Shown here: in pieces, positions 31,483 through 39,513 of the stretch
Numbering within the stretch: position 1 is the stretch's first letter
Layout of the letters: each line of letters begins with the position of its first letter
Assembly (NCBI GenBank): GCA_002441395.1
Contig: DJVZ01000055.1
Coordinates: forward strand, 1 to 39,513
Length of the DNA stretch: 39,513 nucleotides
Direction: 5' to 3'
Source: Spirochaetaceae bacterium UBA6243
Lineage (GTDB): Bacteria > Spirochaetota > Spirochaetia > Treponematales > Rectinemataceae
Translations under genes and position numbers: made by a program
The notes under the pieces: model-generated
The model's input: only the letters and a program-made list of their open reading frames with translations
Databases searched by the model: none
What the model was told of the DNA's origin: nothing

Positions 31483-33875
31483 AATGGCCTTTGTTTTTTC
31501 TCTGCCGCCCTGATTGCCATCAGCACGCGTTCGGGCGTGAAGGGATACTCCGTGAGCCGTATGCCGACCGCGTTGCGGATCGCGTTGGCGATCGCGGCTG
31601 GCGGCGTGTCGATGCCGATTTCGCCGGCGGATTTCGCGCCGAATGGCCCCGACGGCTCGTAGCTGTTCACGAGCTCCACGGTGATGCGCCCCACGTCTTC
31701 CCGGGAAGGGATGGGGTAGGTCATCATGGTGTGGCTGAGCATGTGGCCCGCCTCCGAATAGCGCACATCCTCGTAGAGCGCCATTCCGATTCCCTGAAGC
31801 AGTCCGCCCTCGATCTGGATCTTGGTGAGGTTGGGATTGATCGGCGTGCCGACATCGGCCACGGCCACATAGTTGACGACATCCACCTTCCCCGTCTCCA
31901 CATCGAGCTCGATTTCGACAAAGGCCGCGAGGTAGGGTGGGGGCGACTTGTCGCCCGTGAACGACTCCGTGGCCTCAAGCGTCTGCATCTTTGCGCCGTC
32001 GTGGTAGAGCGTATCGTAGCTGAAGTCGTCGAGTGAGAGCGTCTTTGTGCCGTCGAGTGTCCTGAATATCTTGTCCTTGTAGATGATACCTTCGGGCGCG
32101 ACGCCGAGTTTTTCGGCGACGGCCTCTATGAGTTTAGTCTTGAGGCTTCGGGCCGCCTTGAGTACCGCGGAGCCGGACACATACGTGGTGCTCGAGGCGT
32201 AGGCGCCCACGTCGAAGGGGGTGTGGTCGGTGTCCGAGGAGTGGATCACGATGTCCTTCATGTCGACGCCGAGTTCTTCGGCCGCGATCTGGGCGAGAAT
32301 TGTGTCCGAACCAGTGCCGAGGTCGGTCGCCCCGACATGGAGCTTGAAGAACCCTCCGTCCTGAAGTTCGATGCGCGCCGAGCCCATGTCGACGAGCGGT
32401 ATGCCGGAGCCCTGCATGGCGATCGCCATGCCTTTCGCCCGCACTTTTCCCGGCGCGATTTCACGGACGAGGTGCCCGGGGTCCCAGCCGATGAGCTCCT
32501 TGCCCCGCGCGATGCACTCCTCGAGTTTGCAGGATTCGATTATCATCGCGACGCCCTCGGTGCCCTCGCCCATGATGCGGAACACTTCGCTTGTCTCTCC
32601 TTCGTGGAGCATGTTTTTGCGCCGGAGTTCCACGGGGTCCATCTTGAGCTTGTGGGCCAGTTCGTCCATCGCCGACTCGAGGCCAGTGAGCCCCTGAATG
32701 GCCCCGTATCCGCGAAAGGCGCCCGCGGACACCTTGTTCGTGTACACCACGTGTCCGCCGAAGCGGACCGCCACCGCCTTGTTGTAGAGCGGCAGGGTCT
32801 TGGAGCCGGCGACCATGAAGGTGGTGAGCGCGTGTTCGCCATAGGCGCCCGTGTTGGAGAGCACCTGCATGTCGATCGCGCGCAGCATCCCGTTCTGGTC
32901 CGCGCCGAGCCTCACTTTGACGCGCATCTCGTGGCGGGTGAAGGTGGCCTCGAAGACTTCGCGGCGGGTGAGGGCGAGCCGCGCGGGCCTGCCGGTCTTC
33001 ATGGTGACCATCGCGACGTAGGGCTCGACGTGGATGTGCTGTTTTCCGCCGAATCCTCCTCCGATCCGCGGCTTCACGATGCGGATCTGGCGGAGGGGCA
33101 TCTGGAATGCCAGCCCAAGAAGCCGGCGCGTATGCCAGGGGTTCTGCGTCGAAGTCACAATGACGAGCCGGCCCTGCACGTCGAAATAGCTGAAGGCAGT
33201 GTGCGGCTCGAGGGCGACATGCTGCTGGGCCTGGGTGTAGACCGTCGTCTCCACCGCGACCGGCGAAGCCGCGATTTCCTTTTCGACATCGCCGATTTCC
33301 ATGTGGTAGGCCGCGGCGATGTTGCGCGCAGGCTCGAAGCCGATGGGGAACATCTCGTGGATCTCGGGCTCGGGGTGGATGACTATGGGGTTGTCGAGGG
33401 CCTTTTCAAAGTCGAGCACGGGCTTCAGCACTTCATACTCCACCTTGACGAGCGGGGCGGCCTTTTCCGCGATCGCTTCGCTCTCGGCGGCGACAACCGC
33501 CACCTCATCGCCGACGTAGCGCACGTATTCGTCGAGGATGAAGCGGTCGTGCGGGCTCGGTTCCGGGTTGCCCTGTCCGGCCCTCGTGATGGGAATGCGC
33601 GGGCAGTCCTTCCACGTGAGCACGCAGGCGACGCCGGGAAGGGCGAGCGCTTCGCTCGGGTCGATCGAGAGAATGCGGGCGAACGCGTGAGGGCTGCGCA
33701 CGAGTTTGACATGGAGTGCGTTTTGGGGCGCCAGGTCGTCGGCGTACGCGGGACGGCCGAGCACGAGCCCTTCGCCATCGACCTTGGATACGTCGTGTGC
33801 GACGATATTGAATTTCTCTGTCGCTTCGAGGGGTTTGTCGACAGGTGGGAGGGTCGGGGTATGGTAATCACGCAT
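31479..33875 (-). CDS. Xanthine-dehydrogenase-family Mo-hydroxylase, molybdenum subunit
   Basis: The 798-residue large subunit carries the Mo cofactor and hydroxylates a heterocycle or aldehyde with water as oxygen source. The Ald_Xan_dh_C domain (about 20-130) precedes the Mo-binding domains. Readable motifs are GGGFGGK, which contacts the cofactor, GAFRGYG, GATDLGTGSDTI, ASSTTYVSGSA and the catalytic Glu752 in SAGEIGID near the C-terminus. The family includes xanthine, nicotinate, purine and aldehyde enzymes, and the substrate cannot be fixed from these motifs. It overlaps the 2Fe-2S gene by 8 bases and xdhC by ATGA. The neighbouring mocA suggests an MCD cofactor. Confidence 0.92.
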   Translation of the reverse strand: MRDYHTPTLPPVDKPLEATEKFNIVAHDVSKVDGEGLVLGRPAYADDLAPQNALHVKLVRSPHAFARILSIDPSEALALPGVACVLTWKDCPRIPITRAGQGNPEPSPHDRFILDEYVRYVGDEVAVVAAESEAIAEKAAPLVKVEYEVLKPVLDFEKALDNPIVIHPEPEIHEMFPIGFEPARNIAAAYHMEIGDVEKEIAASPVAVETTVYTQAQQHVALEPHTAFSYFDVQGRLVIVTSTQNPWHTRRLLGLAFQMPLRQIRIVKPRIGGGFGGKQHIHVEPYVAMVTMKTGRPARLALTRREVFEATFTRHEMRVKVRLGADQNGMLRAIDMQVLSNTGAYGEHALTTFMVAGSKTLPLYNKAVAVRFGGHVVYTNKVSAGAFRGYGAIQGLTGLESAMDELAHKLKMDPVELRRKNMLHEGETSEVFRIMGEGTEGVAMIIESCKLEECIARGKELIGWDPGHLVREIAPGKVRAKGMAIAMQGSGIPLVDMGSARIELQDGGFFKLHVGATDLGTGSDTILAQIAAEELGVDMKDIVIHSSDTDHTPFDVGAYASSTTYVSGSAVLKAARSLKTKLIEAVAEKLGVAPEGIIYKDKIFRTLDGTKTLSLDDFSYDTLYHDGAKMQTLEATESFTGDKSPPPYLAAFVEIELDVETGKVDVVNYVAVADVGTPINPNLTKIQIEGGLLQGIGMALYEDVRYSEAGHMLSHTMMTYPIPSREDVGRITVELVNSYEPSGPFGAKSAGEIGIDTPPAAIANAIRNAVGIRLTEYPFTPERVLMAIRAAEKKQRPL

Positions 33876-34323
33876 GTTCGGCCTCCAGATATTTCTTTAT
33901 GGCGCGAATCTGCCCTTCATAGCCTGAACAGCGACACAGATTTCCCGCGAGATAATGGCGAATCTCCGCTTCGTTTGGGTCGTGCAGCTCTTTTTTCATC
34001 GAGAGCACGGTGAGCGCAAAGCCGGGCGCGCAGAAACCGCACTGATCGGCCCCCTCGGCGGTCAGGAATTGTGCGAATTTTTTTGCCTCGCCGGCAAGGC
34101 CTTGAATCGTGGTCACCTCTTTGCCGTCGGCGCGTATGGCGAGGTATGAACAGGAAAGAACAGGCTTCCCCTCAAGAAGGACAGTGCAGACCCCGCAATT
34201 CCCGGTATCGCAGCCTTTTTTTACTTCAAGATACCCGGCCCGCCGGAGCACTTCCGTCAGCATTTCTCCAGGCAGACATTCTACAGATTCCTCTTTCCCA
34301 TTGATATGTAATGTGATGATCAT
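33868..34323 (-). CDS. Mo-hydroxylase 2Fe-2S subunit
   Basis: A 151-residue electron-transfer subunit with two [2Fe-2S] clusters. The N-terminal plant-ferredoxin-like cluster uses Cys38, Cys43, Cys46 and Cys58 (KGCDTGNCGVC...LSC), and the helical C-terminal cluster uses Cys95, Cys98, Cys130 and Cys132 (QCGFC...LCRC). All eight are present. It passes electrons from the Mo site to FAD. It overlaps the FAD gene by ATGA and the Mo subunit gene by 8 bases. No signal peptide, so the enzyme is cytoplasmic. Confidence 0.96.
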   Translation of the reverse strand: MIITLHINGKEESVECLPGEMLTEVLRRAGYLEVKKGCDTGNCGVCTVLLEGKPVLSCSYLAIRADGKEVTTIQGLAGEAKKFAQFLTAEGADQCGFCAPGFALTVLSMKKELHDPNEAEIRHYLAGNLCRCSGYEGQIRAIKKYLEAEHA

Positions 34324-35108
34324 CCTCGTACCTCCATAAGGGCGCGCCGGATGAGCACGTGCAGAGTTTCTCTGCGGTAGCTGGCGCTTGCCCTGATGTC
34401 ACTGCCGAACTGGAGCTCGTCCGTCGCGGCGTGCGCGGCGGCCACAATTTTTTCGTCGGAAGGGTAAGGGTCGTCGCCCAGAAGGCTCATCGCCTTTTTG
34501 CAGAGGCGGGTGGCCGCGGGCCGCGAACCGACCGCGATGCGCCAGTCCGAGCCCGTCCACGCGGATGCGGTATTGATGATGGGGAAATCATTCTCGGAGA
34601 TTCTCATCTGCTGGTACGAGGCTTTCATGGAGGCCGGCAGCAGAATCTTTTCAAGGAGAAAAGGCGTCTCTGCGCCTTTTTCGATGAAGTCGGCCAGGTC
34701 CACAGTCTGGCCAGGATAGAAGACCGCCTTCGCCCCCAGCGCGCAGAGCGTCGTGTTCAAATCGGAAAAACCATAGCGCCCGGCCACGGTTCCTCCCACC
34801 GTGATGATATTCCGCAGCTGAATGCCGACCACATGACTGACGGTCGCCTCGAAGAGCGGTCCGAAGCGGGCCTTGAGGAGTTGGCTTGTTTCAAGTTCCC
34901 TGTATGTCGTCATGGCGCCGATTTCGATGCGCTCCCCGGCTTCCCTGATATACTCCAAACCCAGTCCGGCCAAATCGACACCAAGCGCCATGGTTTTTGT
35001 GTTTGTCCGAAGCCAGGCGGCGCCTCCGATTGCCGTACCATGCCGTTCGCGAATAAGACGAAACGCTTCATCCATGCTTCGAGGACGAGCATATTCGAGT
35101 ATTTCCAT
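34320..35108 (-). CDS. Mo-hydroxylase FAD-binding subunit
   Basis: A 262-residue FAD subunit (FAD_binding_5 plus CO_deh_flav_C). It begins with the MEILEYARPRSMDEAFRLI pattern, then a diphosphate-binding loop GGAAWLRTN, a second FAD loop LRNIITVGGTVAGRYGFSD, and a C-terminal ASASYRRETLHVLIRRAL segment that carries the family's R/H-rich close. It is shorter than typical ~290-residue members and the loops are variant (GGAAWL rather than AGGTDLL), but the order is intact. An AAGGAG site precedes ATG 35108. It is the first gene of the Mo-hydroxylase operon, which reads FAD, 2Fe-2S, Mo, xdhC, mocA. Confidence 0.9.
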   Translation of the reverse strand: MEILEYARPRSMDEAFRLIRERHGTAIGGAAWLRTNTKTMALGVDLAGLGLEYIREAGERIEIGAMTTYRELETSQLLKARFGPLFEATVSHVVGIQLRNIITVGGTVAGRYGFSDLNTTLCALGAKAVFYPGQTVDLADFIEKGAETPFLLEKILLPASMKASYQQMRISENDFPIINTASAWTGSDWRIAVGSRPAATRLCKKAMSLLGDDPYPSDEKIVAAAHAATDELQFGSDIRASASYRRETLHVLIRRALMEVRG

Positions 35109-35151
35109 CTGGATGCTCCTTGCGGATGTGAATGGCTGGTTCCATCCTGAT

Positions 35152-35187
35152 TTCGGCTATCATAGCATAGCTTTCCAAAATCGGCAA
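35152..35187 (-). promoter_or_regulatory. Promoter of the Mo-hydroxylase operon with overlapping dyad
   Basis: On the minus strand TTGCCG (35187-35182) is followed after 17 bases by TATGAT (35164-35159), giving a start near 35152 and a ~44-base leader. The -10 box lies in an 11-base dyad GCTAT-C-ATAGC (plus strand, about 35156-35166), which could be an operator. No regulator gene is adjacent. Confidence 0.55.
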
Positions 35188-35222
35188 ATTACCGAAGTCC
35201 CACATTTTCCTGTCGGGGACGG

Positions 35223-35251
35223 TTCAGTAAGAATCCAAGCTGGGATATACT
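35223..35251 (+). promoter_or_regulatory. Candidate dnaE promoter giving a leaderless transcript
   Basis: TTCAGT (35223-35228) lies exactly 17 bases before TATACT (35246-35251, 5 of 6). The predicted start falls on the A of the dnaE ATG at 35258. No Shine-Dalgarno lies at a usable distance, consistent with a leaderless message. The -35 box is weak. Confidence 0.4.
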
Positions 35252-35257
35252 GAACTC

Positions 35258-38200
35258 ATGGCGGAATTTGTTCATCTCCACAATCATACCGATTATTCAT
35301 TGCTCGATGGTGCTGCCCCCGTTCCGAGGTTAGTAAAAAAGGCAAAGGCGTTCGGCATGCCCGGCATCGCCATTACCGACCATGGCAACATGTTCGGGGT
35401 GATGGCCTTCGAAAAGGAGTGCCACGACGCCGGCATAAACCCCATTATTGGCTGTGAGTTTTATGTCGCCGGCGGCTCCCGGCTCGAAAAAACCGGAACC
35501 GAGAACGGCAACAAATATTGGCACCTCTTGCTGATCGCGGAAAATCTGGAAGGCTACCACAACCTCCTCAAGTTGACATCAGGCTCCTTCACCGAAGGCT
35601 TCTACTATAAGCCCCGTATCGACGACGAGCTTCTGGCCGCGAATTCCGGGGGGCTCATCGCGTCCACGGCCTGCCTCGCAGGTGAGATTCCCTCCCTCAT
35701 CCTGGCAGGAAAGCTCGACCAGGCGGTCAAGAAAATCGGGTTCTACAAAGAATTGTTTGGGAAGGACCACTTCTATCTCGAGCTCCAGGACCACGGCCTC
35801 GACGAACAGCGGACGGTCAACAGGGAATTGATCCGGCTGTCCAGACAGCTCGACGTCCCCCTCGTCGCCACCAACGACCTTCACTATGTCGAGCGCGAGG
35901 ACTCCGTCGCCCATGACATCCTCCTCTGCATCGGCACGAACCGCAAGCGCGACGATCCATCGAGAATGCGCTTCCAGAACGACCAGTTCTATTTGAAGAG
36001 CCCGGAGGAGATGGAGGCGCTCTTCGCCGAAATGCCCGAGGCCCTCGCGAATACGCTCAAAATCAATGAGATGGCCAGACTCAAGATCGAATTTCCCGGG
36101 CCGCTTTTGCCCGATTATCAGGTGCCGGAAGGCTTTTCGGCGCCCGACGAATACCTTCGCCACATAGCCCGCGAAGGACTGAAAACCCGCTACCCAAATC
36201 CCGGCTCCGAGGTCGTCCAGCGTCTGGAATACGAGCTCGACGTCATCATAAAAATGGGATTTACGGGATATTTTCTTATTGTATGGGATTTTATCCATTG
36301 GGCGAAGGAGCACGGCATTCCGGTGGGGCCGGGAAGAGGCTCGGGAGCGGGCTCGATCGTCGCATACTCCATGCGCATCACGGACATCGATCCTCTGAAA
36401 TACGACCTGCTGTTCGAGCGATTCCTGAACCCGGAGCGCATTTCCATGCCCGACTTCGATGTCGATTTCGACTTCGAACGGCGGGGCGAGGTCATCGACT
36501 ACGTGGCCGAGAAATACGGCCACGACCGCGTCGCGCAGATAATCACCTTCGGCACACTGAAAGCGAAGGCCGTGATAAAAGACGTCGCGCGGGCCCTGGA
36601 CATTCCCTTCGACGAGGCGAACCAGGTCGCCAAACTTGTCCCCGAGGACCCCAAGATGTCGCTCGCGAAGGCCCTGAAAATGGAGCCAAAGCTTGCGGCC
36701 CTCATGCAGAATCCTTTATATTCAGAACTTTTTTCCATCGCGGCGAAACTGGAAAATCTGCACAGGCACAGCTCGATTCACGCGGCGGGTATCGTCATCG
36801 GAAAATCGGCGCTCACGGATTACGTGCCGCTCTACAAAGATCCCAAGACCGGCCTCGTCGCTACGCAGTATACGATGGAGTATCTCGAGAACTGCGGCCT
36901 CGTGAAGATGGACTTTTTGGGCCTCAAGACCCTCACTCTCATCCGCAACACCCTCAATCTCCTCCACAAGCGTGGCATCGACATCGAAGAAGAAAATATC
37001 CCCGACAGCGATCCCAAGACCTTCAAGATGCTCTGCGAAGGCAAGAGCACCTCTATTTTTCAGTTTGAGTCGCAGGGAATGCAGTCGGTGCTGAAACGGG
37101 CGAAACCCTCGAGCATTGAGGACCTCATCGCGTTGAACGCGCTCTACCGGCCGGGTCCCATGGAGAATATCGATCAGTTCATCAATTCAAAGAATGGCAA
37201 GATGGCCATAACCTACCCTCATCCTTCCCTCGAGAAGTACCTCAAAGGAACCTACGGCGTGATCGTGTACCAGGAGCAGGTCATGCAGGTCGCGCGCGAG
37301 GTCGCGGGCTACTCGCTGGGACGGGCGGATTTGCTCAGGCGCGCCATGGGAAAGAAAAAACCCGAAATTCTGCAAAAGGAGGAAGTACCCTTTATCGAGG
37401 GCGCCGTCTCCCGCGGATATTCCAGGGAAGATGCCAAGCGTATCTTTGAGATACTGACGCCGTTCGCGGGTTACGGTTTCAACAAATCCCACGCCGCCGC
37501 GTATTCGGTCGTCGCATACCGGACCGCCTACCTCAAGGCGAACTATCCCGCGGAGTTCATGGCGGCCAACCTCACCAACGAGATAAGCAACACCGACAAA
37601 CTCACGGAATACATCAGCGAGGCGCGTCAGATGGGCCTGTCCGTCCTGCCTCCCGACATCAACCGTTCCGACGCGAATTTCAGCGTGGACCATGGCCAGA
37701 TCATCTATGGTTTTCTGGGAATCAAGGGCGTGGGGGAGGGCATCGCGGGCGCGATCCAGGAAGAGCGCGAAGCGCGGGGCAGGTTTGTCGATTTCATCGA
37801 TTTTCTGACGCGGCTTCACGATGCCGGGCTCAACCGGAAGACGATGGAGTCGCTCATACTCGCGGGATGCTTCGATTCCCTGAAGTATAAGCGCCGCCAG
37901 CTCCTGGAGAATCTCGAACGGGCGACCGAACATGTCGAGGGCAAGCGCTCGTTCGAGGCTTCGCGCAATGGCTCGCTCTTCGATATGGAGGATATGGGCT
38001 CGTACCCTGATTTTGTATTCGAGCCGGCCGACGAATTCTCCAACCAGGAGATGCTGCAGTCGGAGAAGGAACTGCTGGGATTCTTTTTCTCGGCGCATCC
38101 CATGGACGAGTACCGCATGATATGGGAGCGCTCGTCCACCCTTGACATGGGACACCTCGACCAGGCGAGCCCCAACCGCGAATACGTCGCGGTCGCGCTC

Positions 38201-38737
38201 CTCAAGGAATTCCGCGTGCATACGACGCAGAACGGGAGGCGGATGGCCTTCGGCCAACTGGAGGATTTTCGCGGGGCCATCGACATAGTGATCTTCCCCG
38301 ACATGCTCGAGAAAAACGAGGAGGCTTTTGTAAAAGACCGCGTGCTCTGTGTCCGGGGCGTCTTCGACAATACCCGCCGGTCTCCTTCGCTGAAAATCCA
38401 GGCGATTCTTGATCCTGAGTCCCTGAAAAAAATGTCCTGGCGGGAACTTCATATCCAGCTGTCACCGGCGCTGTGCAGGACGGAGGCGGGGGGTGAGCCG
38501 TCAGGGACAGAGAACAGCGGGCTCGCGACGGGGCAGCTCGGCGAATCGGGTTTGTACCAGCTCAGGGATGCGGTATATTCTCTCCATGGACAGTGCAAAG
38601 TCATTTTTCACCTTCCGCTTTCCGGGGGAGGTGAGGCTCTGATCGAGGCGGGGCTCCATACGACCTGCTCCGCGAGCGATGAGGACATCGCATTCTTGAA
38701 GCGACAGCCGGCAGTCACGGAGGTGTGGCGGGTATGA
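35258..38737 (+). CDS. dnaE: DNA polymerase III alpha subunit
   Basis: The replicative polymerase catalytic subunit, 1159 residues, almost the length of E. coli DnaE. The N-terminal PHP domain starts with FVHLHNHTDYSLLDGA. The polymerase core has GPGRGSGAGSIVAY and the metal-binding acidic pair Asp401/Asp403 in PDFDVDFDF, then KMDFLGLKTLTLI, RPGPM and GYGFNKSHAAAYS, and the helix-hairpin-helix region GIKGVGEGIAG. An OB domain (FGQLEDFRGAIDIVIFP) and a divergent C-terminal domain follow. This is the DnaE1-type organisation. The start ATG 35258 has no Shine-Dalgarno. Its stop overlaps the start of a metallo-beta-lactamase-fold gene (ATGA), so the two are coupled. Confidence 0.98.
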   Translation: MAEFVHLHNHTDYSLLDGAAPVPRLVKKAKAFGMPGIAITDHGNMFGVMAFEKECHDAGINPIIGCEFYVAGGSRLEKTGTENGNKYWHLLLIAENLEGYHNLLKLTSGSFTEGFYYKPRIDDELLAANSGGLIASTACLAGEIPSLILAGKLDQAVKKIGFYKELFGKDHFYLELQDHGLDEQRTVNRELIRLSRQLDVPLVATNDLHYVEREDSVAHDILLCIGTNRKRDDPSRMRFQNDQFYLKSPEEMEALFAEMPEALANTLKINEMARLKIEFPGPLLPDYQVPEGFSAPDEYLRHIAREGLKTRYPNPGSEVVQRLEYELDVIIKMGFTGYFLIVWDFIHWAKEHGIPVGPGRGSGAGSIVAYSMRITDIDPLKYDLLFERFLNPERISMPDFDVDFDFERRGEVIDYVAEKYGHDRVAQIITFGTLKAKAVIKDVARALDIPFDEANQVAKLVPEDPKMSLAKALKMEPKLAALMQNPLYSELFSIAAKLENLHRHSSIHAAGIVIGKSALTDYVPLYKDPKTGLVATQYTMEYLENCGLVKMDFLGLKTLTLIRNTLNLLHKRGIDIEEENIPDSDPKTFKMLCEGKSTSIFQFESQGMQSVLKRAKPSSIEDLIALNALYRPGPMENIDQFINSKNGKMAITYPHPSLEKYLKGTYGVIVYQEQVMQVAREVAGYSLGRADLLRRAMGKKKPEILQKEEVPFIEGAVSRGYSREDAKRIFEILTPFAGYGFNKSHAAAYSVVAYRTAYLKANYPAEFMAANLTNEISNTDKLTEYISEARQMGLSVLPPDINRSDANFSVDHGQIIYGFLGIKGVGEGIAGAIQEEREARGRFVDFIDFLTRLHDAGLNRKTMESLILAGCFDSLKYKRRQLLENLERATEHVEGKRSFEASRNGSLFDMEDMGSYPDFVFEPADEFSNQEMLQSEKELLGFFFSAHPMDEYRMIWERSSTLDMGHLDQASPNREYVAVALLKEFRVHTTQNGRRMAFGQLEDFRGAIDIVIFPDMLEKNEEAFVKDRVLCVRGVFDNTRRSPSLKIQAILDPESLKKMSWRELHIQLSPALCRTEAGGEPSGTENSGLATGQLGESGLYQLRDAVYSLHGQCKVIFHLPLSGGGEALIEAGLHTTCSASDEDIAFLKRQPAVTEVWRV

Positions 38738-39513
38738 CCATAAAGATTCTCGGCAATGGGGGATTTTACAACGAGGGGCTGCCGTACAACGCGATGGCGA
38801 TCAACGGACACGTGCTCGTGGAGACACCTCCCGATATTCTGCAGTCTCTGATGCAGCAAGCGATGAGGCCGGCCCAGATTGATACTGTATTCATAAGCCA
38901 CATCCACGGCGACCACTGTTTCGGCTTTCCCTTCTTCTTTTTCAACTGGCTCTACTGGGGCGAGTCCGACTCCCATTACGGAAGGGGAACGCGGCTTGTC
39001 ATCATCGGACCCGAAGGCCTGGGCAGCCATCTGCGCGAACTCATGCGCCTCGCGATTCCTCCAGAACACCCCTACCTGCGCGATTTCGACCAGCGGGTTC
39101 AGATCGTCGAGATCGATGAGGACGATGTCGTCCCCGTAAAGGGGAATCTCTGGTTTGGATTCAGGCGCACAAAGCATTCTCTGCCGACCTTCTCCCTGAT
39201 CGCGGGGGAGAGGGGCCCTGACGGGGCACTCCCTTCATCCTCTGAATATCTCAAGAAGGCCCTCTTTATCTACAGCTCGGACACCTCCATGTTCGAAGGC
39301 GTCCGGGTGCTCCTGGGCTCGGGCGCGAAGCTCATCCTCTGCGATACGAATGGAGAAAAGGAGAACGGCGTGCACATGAGCCCACAGGAGCTCATGGCCG
39401 CTGCGGCGGCGCAGGGCCTGTCCGGTACCGGACGCCTCCGGGGCATCCACATGAGCAGAAAGATGGAGAGGGTGGGGGAGCTTCGGTTCGTGCAGCCGGG
39501 CGAAGAGTTCACT
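38734..39513 (+). CDS. Metallo-beta-lactamase-fold hydrolase (3' end beyond window)
   Basis: An open frame of 260 codons without a stop before the window edge. It begins MTIKILGNGG and has the MBL metal motif SHIHGDHCF with His56, His58, Asp60 and His61. The later RTKHSLPTFSL (third-site His), FIYSSDTSMFEG (metal-bridging Asp in SSD) and GVHMS segments are in the expected order. The pattern is closest to the RNase Z/ElaC-like or phosphodiesterase branch of the superfamily, but the exosite of RNase Z is not seen, so I leave it as a general hydrolase. ATG 38734 overlaps the dnaE stop by 4 bases and depends on translation from it. The C-terminus is missing, so length cannot be judged. Confidence 0.85.
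   Translation, partial: MTIKILGNGGFYNEGLPYNAMAINGHVLVETPPDILQSLMQQAMRPAQIDTVFISHIHGDHCFGFPFFFFNWLYWGESDSHYGRGTRLVIIGPEGLGSHLRELMRLAIPPEHPYLRDFDQRVQIVEIDEDDVVPVKGNLWFGFRRTKHSLPTFSLIAGERGPDGALPSSSEYLKKALFIYSSDTSMFEGVRVLLGSGAKLILCDTNGEKENGVHMSPQELMAAAAAQGLSGTGRLRGIHMSRKMERVGELRFVQPGEEFT

Noticed and set aside
32223..34013. 596-codon open frame on the plus strand opposite the Mo subunit
   Set aside because: Antisense shadow of the Mo-hydroxylase gene; composition is typical of reversed GC-rich codons.
1..39513. CRISPR array, IS element, tRNA or phage attachment site
   Set aside because: No regularly spaced repeats, transposase or integrase reading frame, or cloverleaf-like sequence was seen; the inverted repeats present have different stems.

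Overview
The window reads as a compact chromosomal segment of a Gram-negative bacterium with moderately high GC. It has many 4- to 8-base gene overlaps and no sign of prophage, insertion sequence, CRISPR array, tRNA or rRNA. Gene content and style (CUT2 sugar importer with YesM/YesN-type regulators, liv amino-acid importer, eukaryote-type alanine aminotransferase, many exported proteins) suggest a heterotroph. My best guess is a member of the Spirochaetota, but this is inference and cannot be proven here.

Left part (1-7040): the start of groL (minus strand, cut by the window edge), an RluA-type pseudouridine synthase, a PAS-GGDEF diguanylate cyclase downstream of an alanine-type aminotransferase, hflX, a ketopantoate-reductase-like gene (panE), and a biotin-protein ligase without a DNA-binding domain (birA).

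Sugar region (7177-18513): glmS is translationally coupled to a membrane-anchored sugar-binding protein, then to a LytS/YesM-type histidine kinase, a YesN-type response regulator and a XylF lipoprotein. A second transcription block holds a ChvE-like binding protein, a hairpin, a two-domain sugar ATPase and a permease. This resembles the XylFII-LytS-YesN and AraPST three-component sugar sensors of Firmicutes. The block ends in four consecutive inverted repeats, the last a good terminator.

Amino-acid region (18599-29550): two paralogous secreted zinc amidohydrolases of the AstE/aspartoacylase family flank a secreted gamma-glutamyltransferase and a DUF6305-like exported protein. A small unrecognised protein follows, then a complete livKHMGF importer with its own promoter. 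A convergent M20 (PM20D1/CPS1-like) peptidase closes the region. I infer a scavenging module that cleaves gamma-glutamyl or N-acyl amino acids outside the cytoplasm and imports the products.

Molybdenum region (29629-35108, minus strand): a xanthine-dehydrogenase-family hydroxylase encoded as FAD, 2Fe-2S and Mo subunits, followed by xdhC and a mocA-type cytidylyltransferase, with a recognisable promoter.

Right end (35258-39513): dnaE, whose best promoter would give an almost leaderless mRNA, overlapping a metallo-beta-lactamase-fold hydrolase cut by the window edge. No gap between genes exceeds 300 bases. The larger ones (561-790, 14162-14417, 18315-18598, 35109-35257) carry the promoters and hairpins listed.
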